Positions 12,901-23,542 of a stretch of DNA of 64,000 nt are shown here, in pieces. Origin of the DNA: Balanoglossus misakiensis (taxonomy: Eukaryota > Hemichordata); NCBI GenBank assembly GCA_040954595.2, contig CM082583.2, positions 5,518,001 through 5,582,000 on the forward strand, given 5' to 3'. Under the pieces are notes generated by a model. That model did not search any database, was not told the origin of the DNA, and saw only the letters and a list, made by a program, of their open reading frames with translations. The position numbers and the translations under genes were made by a program. How positions within the stretch are numbered: the stretch's first letter is position 1; each line of letters opens with the position of its first letter.

Positions 12901-14913
12901 TGTATTAGTATTATCTGAATGGTTACCCCCTGGACATCTACTACTTTGGCTCTAGGGTTAGGGATAGGGTGGGCTAAGTGTGTAACCCCCTGGACATGTT
13001 TGTGGCTCTTGAGTTAGGGATAAGGTGGGCTAAGTGTCGTATGGGTAAATATCCAGGGGGTAACCACCCTTGAACCTGCTTTCTGCCACCAGAGAGGAGA
13101 GTAGCCCTGTGTGCGTACCCGAGGTGCCAGTCAGTAAGAACCATGCAGAGATCGGCTACAATGAAGAGGCGAGACAGTATTGGATAAGAGACAGTGGGAG
13201 TCAAAACGGGACGTGGCTGAATGAAAACCAACTGACATCACAGGTAGGAGGTTCTCTCCTTTTCATCTCATTGCCCTGTGTGTGTGTGTGTCTGACTTGT
13301 CATCAGAAAAGATGAATGTCCTCATGATCTACATTCACGGTTTATAGAGGCCAGTCAATGCAACTCCACCACATTTTCTACAACATTCACAGGCACGAAC
13401 TGAGAGTGAATGCAGTCCACTATCTCACGGAGACACTGTCAGGCTGGGAACTACCACACTGAGAATTCACATACATCCCGGTGACGAGACGTGTGATGAC
13501 TGTGAACCGGGGCAAGTCCAGGCCGTCCTGGAGAAAGAGAAACCTCAAACAGGTGAGTCTACAGCTTTCAGGTTGGAACTAATTTTAGTGAGTTGTGCTA
13601 TCAGCCACAGCATGTGTGATCCACACAAAGTCATCAAATCAGCAGACAAATTTTCAACACAAGTCTTGATTTTTGAGGAATTTTTAGTTTGTTCACTTCT
13701 ACAGGTTATCGTTTTTATACATGATACGATGCAATAAGATAGTGAATTTATATAGCGCCTGGTATCTGTAAAAAAATGTTCACTGGCGCTTGACACAGTG
13801 TTGCATGAGTGTGCTCTCTCAAAAAATAGGTCTACACTTCCTCATCATTACCATTCTTTTTTTTGTAACGTTTCATCTGTAGTTACCATTCATTCCAAAG
13901 AGGAAAGAGAGAAATTGAGAAAGAAGCAGTTGAAGCAGATCAAGAAAAAGTACATGTTGGCAGGTGTGGACTACGAAGAAAACAAAGAGGTCCTGCAGAA
14001 TCCAAACTATACTGACAGGGCAGATCATAGACGGAAGACAGTGGGCAGTGACAACCCGCATCAGAAAGATGACTTACCTGCTTCTGTTCATGTGTAAGTC
14101 TCTGTTTTGAAAAAAAATATATAAAAAGATGACAGTAGGTTTAGATGGTGGTAAAATTATGCATTCGGCTGTGTACCCTTTTGCATCTATCTTTTGATAG
14201 ATGTTTTTTTATTAAAAAAACCCCGGAATATATCCCCTAATGCTCATTTTCAATCCCTCTTCTTATCACCTGAATGCATACACTCCTATCAAAGAACATG
14301 ATACTAACGGAAATGAATTGACATTCTTGTAATCTTCAGCGCCATTGCTGATACCAATGTCGGACACAAGATGATGAAGAAGATGGGATGGAAGGAAGGT
14401 CAGCTGCTCGGCAAACATGAACAAGGTTTAGATGAACCGGTAAGTAAAGATACTGGTATTCTTGAGGTGTTGGGGGAGACATTTTTCATTCTGTACTGTC
14501 CCAAAAGTGTGGTGTCCCAGGCATTGCAATGCAGAGAGGGGCGGAGTCATATGGTTTTCCTGCAATCACCTCAATAGTTACCGAGTTTCCTATCTCCCGA
14601 CATTCCCGTTCAGATTCAAGTCGTTGTGAGAGACAAGAAAGCCGGACTCGGCAGCGGCAAGCAGAGATCAATGGACCAGATGCAGTACAGGAACCCCCAG
14701 CAGTGGGACAAAGCCAGGGAGAGATTCCGGGCGGTGCAAAGGCCCGACACAAAGCAGCCGTCTCAGCAGCCGAGTGCGAAAGCCCAGCAGTCGTTTGTGA
14801 AGGGTGGGGTGCAAGTGCTGGGGAACGAGGAGTCGACCGGCAGCGAAACTGCTAAGAGCGAACAGGTCTCGGTTGCCAAAGACATAAGAGATGAGAAAAT
14901 ATTTGATATTTGA
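9999..14913 (+). CDS. AGGF1: Angiogenic factor with G-patch and FHA domains 1
   Basis: Eleven coding exons: 9999-10280, 10538-10666, 10940-11209, 11649-11779, 11847-12097, 12585-12699, 13093-13243, 13393-13552, 13883-14093, 14340-14439, 14614-14913; about 699 residues against 714 in human. Domains in order: N-terminal coiled coil (about 5-75); an OCRE repeat of aromatic octamers (YDETTGLYYDYKTGYYYDS and onward, about 115-165); lysine-rich and acidic linker with EEGEISDS; FHA domain (GR...VSKNHAEI...DSGSQNGTWLN); the conserved HIHPGDETCDDCEPGQV block; G-patch (GHKMMKKMGWKEGQLLGKH); conserved WDKARERF tail. OCRE plus G-patch point to spliceosome-linked RNA work in the nucleus; the vertebrate protein is also reported as an angiogenic factor. 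The 11779/11847 junction is the least certain: it was chosen because the alternative donor at 11775 breaks the frame. Confidence 0.94.
12530..12562. repeat. Perfect short hairpin in AGGF1 intron 5
   Basis: A 15-bp stem (CATAGACCCTAGAGA and its exact complement) with a 3-base loop, 22 bases before the FHA-region exon. It could form in RNA next to the acceptor. It may be a small transposon remnant. Confidence 0.7.
12921..13066. repeat. Direct and inverted repeat cluster in AGGF1 intron 6
   Basis: Two diverged direct copies of about 58 bp begin with TAACCCCCTGGACAT or TTACCCCCTGGACAT and end GGTGGGCTAAGTGT. The cluster closes with the inverse, ATCCAGGGGGTAACC. It ends 26 bases before the next exon, so the inverted ends could fold in the pre-mRNA. 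Confidence 0.7.
13737..13797. repeat. Candidate dispersed repeat fragment (TATATAGCGCC type)
   Basis: The words GAATTTATATAGCGCC and, inverted, GGCGCTTGACAC bracket a short segment in an AGGF1 intron. Similar words are common dispersed repeats in marine invertebrate genomes as I recall them. Only one copy is visible here. Confidence 0.3.
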
Positions 14914-15933
14914 ATTGGGAGTGGGTGTCAGCTTGTATGCACTTGTGTGGCATGCAGATGGAGACACATGTATGGACCTCTAATGGACAAGTACCCCTTT
15001 AAATTTCTTTCGTAAAGAACATCAGCTTCTTTCAAGTAATATCTTTTGCCAACTTTCTTGCTTTTCAGACGTGTCAAATAAAAGTATGGCTTTACAAGTC
15101 AAGTAGACTTCCGAAATAGAATTGGTAAGTGATACTGTAGGTGTATGGGGATATGCTGCCCTTGGATGGTGCGGCCTTCAAAACTATCGTCTTTTTATAG
15201 CTGTAGAAATTTTTATACACAGGCTCTCTCATTCAGCAGATCAGGTGCAAATACCCATACACAACAAAATGACTAGAACAGCTTTTGTGTTTGTTTGTTT
15301 TTTAAAAATATCATGTTTTAACAGTGAGTTACAAGTCACTAAACATATGCATCTGTATTGAATGATTGGCCATAAAAATTAGTAACGCGTAGGTAACAAT
15401 GCCCTAGAGCAATATTCTTGTAAGTAAAATACTGGCACAAACTACGGTTGTAGTCTACTACTTACAATGCACATAGCAAAGATTCAAGAGTAACTCCTTG
15501 CTGTAGCTGAACTGAGCACAAATAAACCCAAACATGAAACAATCTGGTTCATAAAAAAATTAATGTAAAATGTGTTAAAATTAGGTCATGTTAAATTAAA
15601 AGACTAAAAACTGAAGGCAGTAATGAGCTATTTAAAGCAATTCATCGTCAATGACCCAGTCCCCAGTCACATTGTTGTCGGATTCTTGAGTCCAAAAATG
15701 CCCCTGGGTGTGGTTGCGCAGTCATTCTGTCATGATCATTGGAATTTTATGGTCTTAGCACCTACATTAATACACAATATGACAATTCCTTATGTGCTAT
15801 TTGAGTTCGAAAGAAACTGGACTGAGGAACTATTCTATTCTGCGCACGTGCAAAGTAAAACTAACTGGTCTGGGATGAACGCTACCAAAAGTCACTAATG
15901 TTTGCTACAGCTGTACAAAACTTTAAAAAAGAG
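14914..15933. other. AGGF1 3' UTR and gap to the zinc-finger gene
   Basis: AT-rich noncoding DNA between the ends of two convergent genes. An AATAAA at 15077 serves AGGF1. The 91-codon open frame at 15623-15898 has no recognisable domain and no splice context, so it is treated as chance. Confidence 0.5.
15077..15082 (+). promoter_or_regulatory. Poly(A) signal for AGGF1
   Basis: AATAAA 164 bases after the AGGF1 stop, followed by T/G-containing sequence. Good position for the gene's 3' end. Confidence 0.6.
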
Positions 15934-18900
15934 CTACACATCATACCCAATGTGTCTCACATAAGAAACGTCACCTTTGGGTATCATGAGGTGGCTTAAC
16001 ACAACCATACTGCTTGTTTTTTGACCCCCTGGCCTGCATTTATTTTTCATGTGACGGAGCAGTTCATCGTAATCACTGTACTTCTTTTTGCATCGGCCAC
16101 ACTTGACCATCAGATGGTCATCTTCTTCTTTTTGATCAGCAATCGATGCAGGCACAGGTGCTCCATCCTCTGCATTTCTCCGGGCAACTTTCACTGATTT
16201 ACCAGCAGGACTACTGAGAGTTACGTGTCTCTGTGCATCTCCTGTGTCCTGTGGAGAACTCCTGGGCTCTTCCCCGAGCCAGTGAAGCTTCGTGTGTCGG
16301 ACCAGTGTGCTGGAGCTAAGGCACCTGTAGTCGCAGATAGCACAGACGAATTTCGGATCCCCACTTTTGCCGTCCGACACCTGTGCCTGAAGCTCCACAT
16401 CCAAGTCTGCTGTCTCGTCCTCTTCAGCCTTTTGGGGGTTTCGGCCCTTCTTTGTTGTCCTCCCCAACTGTTGGTCCTTGACGCTGCTTGATTGCTGTTC
16501 GGCTGTGTCACTGTCAGACATCGCCTCCTCTACTCTCATTTCATCGACGGCGCTCGCAGATTCACCCGTTTCTGCGTCTGCATCATCGGATGCTGACTGA
16601 ACTCCACTACGGCTAGCTGTTCCTTTCTTCCTCTCGCCACTGTGTGCTGGGCCATCTTTATCGCGGCTTGCTGCATCTCCCTCGACCACCTTGCCCCCAG
16701 TTTCCTTACCCTCGGCATTATGCACGCCCCCCGTTCTCCCATCGACGGAGCCTCCCTTCACATTGTCTGGAACGTCTTTTGCCACAGACGAGACCTTTTC
16801 ACCCGGTGCCTTATCTTTCAATGCGTCAACTTTGGGGTGGCACCGCTCCTTGTGGTTGTACAAATAGCCCGGACTTGTGAACATTCGGTTGCATTGGTCG
16901 CACGGATAATTCAGTTTAATGTCAATGTGACGTTTCCTGTGAGCCCGCAGAAATTTCATGTCCTTGCAAAGCATGCCGCATGTCTCGCATATCAAGTCTC
17001 TCTTCTCGTAATTGGACGCAGGTACCTTTTCGTGCAGTTTCATGTGGTTCTCCAGAAACGTGCTGCTTTCTAGCATCTTCCCGCACTTGTGGCAAGGAAA
17101 TTTTTGGGCCGCCGGATTAGAGACGTCTTTGAAAGCGCACTCGTTTTTCTTGTGCGTTTGGAAGTCGTCGCTACAGCTGAATCCTTCCTTGCATTTCCAA
17201 CAGCGGTACAGAGACGTCTGCGACGTGTCTGCTCTGCGCGAGGGGGTGAAAATCTTTGTTGGTGTATTCTCTTTTGGGGTTGAACCATGTGCTACTGCAC
17301 TGACTGCCTTCTTTGCGGGTGTGGCACTTTGTGAGGGGGCAGCGCTGCGCTTGGGGCCCTTCTGTGGCTGTGACTTCAATTCTTCTGCAGACTGTGACTT
17401 CAATTCTTCTGCAGACTGTGACTTCAACTCTTCTGCAGACTGTGACTCCAATTCTTCTGCAGACTGTGACTTCAATTCTTCTGCAGACTGTGACTCCAAT
17501 TCTTCTGCAGACTGTGACTCCAATTCTTCTGCAGACTGTGACTTCAATTCTTCTGCAGACTGTGACTTCAATTCTTCTGCAGACTGTGACTTCAATTCTT
17601 CTGCAGAGGGACCAGGTCGACTTCGAGTAACGTGGGCAACCGGGGCACTTTGTGTAGGTGAACGCCCTTTCTGTGATGATGAAGGATCTGTTGGGGTAAT
17701 GTCCGCGCTGCGTAAATTAGGCACAGGAACACTGCTTTCCTCCACAGGATGGCTAGTTTGGGCACTGTCTGCAGGGTGGGATGTTTTGGTATTTTTCTCC
17801 TTTTCAGAAGTATTGACAGCAGTTCCACTATCCACTGTTGTGTGGGTCATATTTTGTTGTTCCGTATTCTTCTCAATGTTAGAAGTATTGACAGCGATTT
17901 CACTTTCCACTGTTGCACAGGTCATCTTTTGTTCAGTATTTTTCTCATTTTTAGAAGTATTGACAGCAGTTCCACTTTCCTCTGTTGCTAGGGTCATCTT
18001 TTGTTGTTCAGTATTCTTCTCAATGTTAGAAGTATTCGCAATGGTTCCACTATCCACTGTTGCTAGGGTCATCTTGTCTTGTTGAGTTTTTTTCTCATTT
18101 TCAGAAGTATCGATAGAGGTTTCACTTCCAACTGTTCTGAGGGCTATCTTTTGTTCCGTATTTTTCTCCTTTTTAGAAGTATCCTCAGTGATTTCACTAT
18201 CCACTGTTGCACAGGTCATCTTGTGTTGTTCAGTATTCTCCTCATTTTCAGAAGTATTGACAGCAGTTTCACTATCCACTGTTGTTAGGGTCATCTTTTG
18301 TTGTTCAGTATTTTCCTCATTTCTTGAAGTATCCACAGTGGTTTCACTATCCACAATTGTGTGGGCCATCTTTTGCACTGTTCTGCTAGCCATCTTGTCT
18401 TGTTGAGTTTTTTTCTCATTTTCAGAAGTATCCTCAGTGATTTCACTTTCAACTGTTCTGAGGACTATATTTTGTTGTTGCGTATTTTTCTCCTTGTTAG
18501 AATTATCCTCAGTGATTTCACAATTCACTGTTGTGTGGGTCATCTTTTGTTGTTCAGTATTCTTCTCATTTTCAGAAGTATCGACCGTGGTTCCACTATC
18601 CACTGTTGTGTGGGTCATATTTTGTTGTTCCGTATTCTTCTCAGTGTTAGAAGTATCTATAGTAATTTCCCTATTCACTGTTGAACGGGTCATTTTTTGT
18701 TGTCCAGTATTATTCTCAATATTAGAAGTATCCGCAATTGTTCGACTATCCACTGTTATGTGGGCTATCTTTTGTTGTTCAGTATTCTCATTTTCAGAAG
18801 TATCGACCGTGGTTCCACTATCCTCTGTTGTGTCGGCCATCTTTTGTTGTTTCGTATTCTTCTCCTTTTTAGAAGTTTCCACAGTGGTTCCACGATTCAC

Positions 18901-21465
18901 TGTTGCACGAGTCATCTTTTGTTGTTCAATATTCTCATTTGTAGAAGTTTCGGTAGCGGTTCCACTATCCACCGTTGTGTGGGACTGGGCTATCTTTTCT
19001 TGTTCAGTATTCTTCTCAATTTTAGAAGTATTTGCAGCAGTTCCACTATCCAATCTTCTAAGGGCCATCTTGTGTTGTTTAGGTTTTTTCTTTTTAGAAG
19101 TATCGATAGTGGTTTCCCTTTCCACTGTTCTGAGCGCTATCTTTTGTTGTTCAGTATTTTTCTTAGTTTTAGAAGTATCAACAGGGGTTCCTCGTTCCAC
19201 TGTTCTAAGGACCATCTTGTGTTGTTTAGTTTTTTTCTCCTTTTTAGAAGTATCCACAGTGGTTCCACTTTTCCTTGTTGCTAGGGTCATCTTTTGTTGT
19301 TCAGTATTCTTATTTGTAGAAGTTTCGGTGGCGGTTCCACTATCCACTGTTGTGTGGGCTATCTTTTGTTGTTCAGCGTTTTTCTCATTATTAGAAGTAT
19401 TGACATCAGTTCCTCTTTCCACTGTTCTGAGGGCCATCTTGTGTTGTTTAGTATTCTTCTCAACTTTAGAAGTATTGACAGCAGTTTTACTATTCACTGT
19501 TGCGTGGGCCTTCTTTTGGTGTAAGGTAAGCTGACCTTTCAAACGAAAGCCTTTCCCACATTTGTCGCACGTGTACCGGTACTGTTTCTTTCGAACCGGA
19601 GCCTTTTCCTGGTGGCCTTCCCCTTCTTCAACCCTCTCCACCGTGTAAGGCGAGTTCTGCCGGCTTTGCCTGTCGTCGGACATCCCCTGTGACAAGTGCT
19701 CGATCTTGACGTGCCTGGCCAACTCCTGCAGGCTGGAGCAACTCTTCTTGCACTGTTTGCAGGGATGCTCGGCAGGTGGTTGCGGTTGGTCGCCAGTCTT
19801 TCGCTTGTCTGTTTTGGCTTCCGCGTGTACCTTTGCATGAAGCGCGAGTTCCGACTGGGATTCAAAATTTGCCTCCTGACACTGTCCACCTGGAAAGGAC
19901 TCGACCGGTGATTGCTTGGCGTCTTCCGTAGTCCCACTGTGGTCAGGCTCTTCCTGATGCACCTTGACGTCCCCCGAGTTGACCGTATTCGACCTCACGT
20001 GCATTCTCAAGTGCCAGATGTACAGCTCTTTATTTGTGAACATTTCGCCGCAAGTCCCGCATGTGAATCGGGCCGATTTTCTGTCGTCTATGGTGTGAAA
20101 GGACATGTGGTAGGCGAGGTGACTGTGGAACTTGAATTCCTCCGCGCACACATGACATGTCAGCCACTTGGAGGATCCTGCAGTGCTGGTGCCTGCTACA
20201 TTGTCACTTTCTGCGTCTGTGATAGTGAGAGTGGGGAAGAGAGAGAGAGAGAGCAATGAATAACTAATTTGACTTCAAACTTTATTAATACTTTATGTGA
20301 TTGTATGTTTTCAGTGCTGGTTGTTCGCCATTTCCTACATCAGGTGAGAGTTACTTACCATCCCCATCACTGGAGTCTGCACTAACTGCCATTGGTCCAT
20401 AATGAACCCCAACCTCCGCACTGTCCGTGTCTGTACATTCCCCGTCCACAAGTTCCGGCTGTGTAGAATCTGCCTGTGGTTCAGCCATTTTAGATTCAGC
20501 TGGTGAACAGCAATCTGGAGAAGCAGTATCTGGTGTTACAGCCGTCTTGGCTGACTTTGAATCTTTCTTCACCTCTGACGTTTGCACCTTTACTTCCCTG
20601 TCTTGATTGTCCATCAGTATTGTCCCTTCTTGTAAAAGATAGTTCACCACTAGTGACAGATCTTGTGAGGGGAAGAAATGACAAAATAATGTTAGTCACA
20701 CCCACATACCAATCAATATTTCCCCAGTGTTTTTGCTCACTAAGAAAAGCCGCAACAGATGCATGCTACATAGTGTTCAAACCTAAGTGCAATATAATTC
20801 ACAAGTGTTACCTTTATCGTTAAGAATCCCATTGTCAAGTCGACGAACCAATGCTTTGGTGGACTGTTCAAAGCTCTTTAGAAAGTCCTTGCCTTTATGG
20901 GCATATTGAACTTGCTCCAAGATCTGTCTGCAATCTAATTCGGAAATGAGAAAATAGTATAAATAATTAAAGTTATCAATCTCGCAGAGCCAGGGGCTAG
21001 TGGAGATAGGAAAATGCAAGTTTACCATAGGGAAAGTACATGTAGTCTAATTTCCACATTGGGGGATGCTGATTACCATATCCCCCCCCCCCCCCCCCCC
21101 CCAACGGTACAGCTGCGTTACATATCAGGTGCCTTGGAAATCAATATGGCGGCGCCCAGTGCGGGTGGGTGATCGCTGAGGCGCATCCCGTTCCTTTGCC
21201 TATTTTTGACTGGACTTGTGCGTACATAAGCATTTATCGTTCTATCTGGGTATAAATGCGCACAAGAATCACATAAGCACATACACAGTATACAACAGAA
21301 CCGCGCCTTACCCGATAAACTCAGAATCGTCTTGTGATCGCTCCGACACTGATCGACAGACGCATGAATGAATCCTCGCAAGACAGTCTCCTTGTCCTTG
21401 TTCAATACGAGTCTGAAACCCTTTGATTCCAACATTTGAGTTAATCTAGAATCCAGTGAGTCCAT
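15934..21465 (-). CDS. Large C2H2 zinc-finger protein with two tandem-repeat arrays; family not recognised
   Basis: Four minus-strand exons: 21465-21312, 20934-20812, 20661-20359 and a 4.3-kb last exon 20216-15934; all splice in phase 1, giving about 1620 residues. Residues 1-120 look helical (MDSLDSRLTQMLESKGFRLV; DCRQILEQVQYAHKGKDFL; DLSLVVNYLLQEG) and contain no finger. About five C2H2-like units follow (214-425), including TCHVCAEEF...H and TCDKCGKGFRLKGQLTLHQ. The third (GGQCQEANF) has lost its first cysteine spacing. A 23-unit repeat of about 25 residues fills about 425-1003, and ten copies of SAEELKSQ or SAEELESQ fill 1063-1142. Around six more finger-like units end the protein, e.g. 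FPCHKCGKMLESSTFLENH and YPCDQCNRMFTSPGYLYNH. Probably a nuclear DNA-binding protein. I know no family with this combination, so no symbol is given. Confidence 0.85.
17371..17610 (-). repeat. Ten-copy 24-bp coding repeat (SAEELKSQ)
   Basis: Ten head-to-tail 24-bp units, almost identical; the encoded octamer is SAEELKSQ or SAEELESQ (7 K and 3 E forms, differing by one codon change). In frame throughout in the zinc-finger gene. Near identity suggests recent expansion or ongoing copy-number change. Charged heptad-like spacing might favour a helix. Confidence 0.95.
17790..19525 (-). repeat. 23-unit, about 75-bp coding minisatellite in the zinc-finger gene
   Basis: Units of about 25 residues follow a pattern close to TTVDTSENEKNTEQQKMTHT followed by TVDSG. 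Counting the TS-(x)-(x)-E/K cores gives 23 units. Copies are diverged, several are one or two residues shorter, and one is fused (ASRTVQKMAHT), yet no unit carries a stop or frameshift, so the frame is under selection. The first unit runs directly out of the finger ending LHQKKAHATVNS, which resembles the repeat segment QQKMAHTTVDS. The array is rich in Thr, Glu, Asn and Lys and is predicted to be disordered. Confidence 0.93.
21082..21102. repeat. Poly-C tract
   Basis: Run of 21 C bases in the first intron of the minus-strand zinc-finger gene. Confidence 0.9.
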
Positions 21466-22033
21466 GGGACTGCATGTGGTTACGATGCACTACGACACAG
21501 GACTCAGACAGATACATCACAAACTTGTCCTGATCGCAAACAGGCAAAGGTCAAAGGACCACGTGTCAGGGAAAGATAATTTGGTCATTGGTGGCGCTGT
21601 TTTCGAGAAATGGGCACACGATTGTGGATTCTACCAGTAACCATAGTAACCTTCCAAGGCCATGTTTCATGTTGCCATTGAAGAGTTGAACATCTTTATG
21701 AACAAAGTGAATTGTAATTTGTTCCAAGTTTGAAGTAAAAAACAATAATTACGATGTTTTAATGTCTGGAATTATACTCAAATTTTATTATCCAATATAG
21801 TCTTACAATTTTGTTGTGTGAAATGTTCGTGCAACCATAGTGACAAACTCAAACCTAGAAATAAGCCAACATTTTTTATTTGTAACGTCAATATCAGTGT
21901 GATTAAAATTTCAAGCCTTACGGCCAATGCAACTCCACATGCTCTTTCATAAACATGATGATTGCAGTTTACTTGAGTTTAGGAAGCATTAGGAAAATGA
22001 ACCATGTCATGTGACAAGGTCAGTGTCATTTGG
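21466..22033. other. Gap between zinc-finger gene start and PPCDC end
   Basis: Holds the promoter region of the minus-strand zinc-finger gene, a GTGGCGCTGTTTTCGAG word near 21591, and the PPCDC 3' end. No exon is seen. Confidence 0.5.
21875..21880 (-). promoter_or_regulatory. Candidate poly(A) signal for PPCDC
   Basis: TTTATT on the plus strand (AATAAA on the minus strand), 154 bases past the PPCDC stop. A second candidate is at 21784-21789. Confidence 0.5.
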
Positions 22034-23542
22034 TCATGAAATAGCTTCTGTGATTGCTGTCACTATTGTTGAAACTTCTGCCATTCCTCCATAACCTGAA
22101 GTAAAAAAAATATGGTCATAAAAACTATGAAAGCATTTATTTACATATGCAATGTTTAAAGAACTGTTATCCAACCTCTGGAACTCACACCTTTTCAGAG
22201 ATGGGGTGGGGTGGGGGTGGGGGTGGTACTGATTAAACTTTACCTATGTCACCACAAGCTAACTTCTTTTCAACACATGGCACCTCCCTGTAACCAAATT
22301 CTTTGAGTGTCGTGATCTGTCTTGCAGTCAGCGGATGTTGCCACATGAGTGTGTTCATGGCAGGGCAGAAGAGCAATGGTTTTTGAGAGTCCCATGCTCT
22401 CACTAAACATGTCTGTGAAACAAAAGAAAGAGATATTAATCTCAATTAGGACGTACTTCATAAAGCAAATTCGCAACACTAAAATATCCATACATATTCC
22501 ACTGGCAACATTGTGAGGAATCCCACTTTGGCCAACGCTCAGGGTCCTGGCATCCCGATAGGCAACCTTTCCCCCCTATTGTCATGATATGGATCTGTCC
22601 TAACCCACAAAATCAATAGGACTGGATGAAAGGCTGGCTGTCAACAATGAATGGACCCACTGCATCAGATCATTGAAAGAAATGACTTCCTTCAATCGCA
22701 GGTAACTCACTCACCAGTAAATTATCACAAATTCCGTTGGAAATTTTGGCCAGGGTGTTAGCATCGAGGGGAGCGATGACCAAGATGTCAGCCCATCTTC
22801 GCAGCTCGATATGCAACACAGGATCTTCCATCTTTTGCCACATCTTTTCACATAATACACAGAAAATAGTGCATTAATGAATTTGAATATCATACTGTGG
22901 TTAAGATATTTAACTCACTGGTTGACACTATCCACCAAGGGCACAAAAACACAAATACACATTTCTGTTATTGGTTTGTCGTTGGCTTAAGTTCCCTAAT
23001 GTAGCTAAAACGGATCCATATTATAACAGAACAGACAAAGATGATTGACAGCAAAGCGTTTCCATGGTATCACTTTCAAACAGTACCTGCCATTCATCAG
23101 CATCTGTGTGAACTTTAACCTCCTTCGGCAATGAATTCAAATCAAAGAAGTGTAAGGAGTTCTCAGTGGTAACTACCTGAATGTTGACCTGTGTGTATAA
23201 AATATTCCGAATCAATTCATAAGAATACAATAAAGTATTTAAAATATAATTCAATCACGATATGGAAACTATGATGACTCAAACTACTTGCTAGTGTGCC
23301 CTCAACGGTCGGGCTATGTTTTCGGGTCTCTGTATTCAAACTGTGGCCCACACTCACGTCACAGCCATGCTCGATCGACGTCGGTTGATCGTGATGGGTA
23401 CAATGTTCACAGTATCACTTACACTTTCCATTTTCTTGAGCAGTTCTTCTATAAGTATAGGGACTTTTATGGAAGCTACACTGCCTGTACAACCAATAAG
23501 TATGTGTTTAGCCGGAGACTCCCCTCTCTCAGTCTCAGCCAT
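22034..23542 (-). CDS. PPCDC: Phosphopantothenoylcysteine decarboxylase
   Basis: Five minus-strand exons: 23542-23423, 23188-23087, 22843-22715, 22412-22244, 22095-22034; phases 0,0,0,1; 193 residues against 204 in human. It is an FMN-dependent flavoprotein that decarboxylates 4'-phosphopantothenoylcysteine to 4'-phosphopantetheine in coenzyme A synthesis in the cytosol. Visible signatures: flavin-binding start ILIGCTGSVASIKVPIL; VVTTENSLHFF; DADEWQ; HIELRRWADILVIAPLDANT with the active-site histidine of the family; the PAMNTLMW motif (PxMNxxMW); and the substrate-clamp cysteine in LACGD. All key residues are kept, so it should be active. The upstream neighbour on the other strand is FBXO33, 1.3 kb away and divergent. 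Confidence 0.95.

Noticed and set aside
17012-18085. 357-codon plus-strand open frame with DCDSNSSA-like repeats
   Set aside because: Antisense of the SAEELKSQ array and neighbouring fingers; no start context, no family resemblance.
17371-19525. CRISPR-like regular repeats
   Set aside because: Units are directly adjacent with no spacers and keep one protein frame; the genome is eukaryotic.
18437-19534. 365-codon plus-strand open frame with hydrophobic translation across the repeat array
   Set aside because: It is the antisense of the coding minisatellite: the repeat has no stop on either strand by its composition. The minus-strand frame contains the fingers and continues far beyond both ends.
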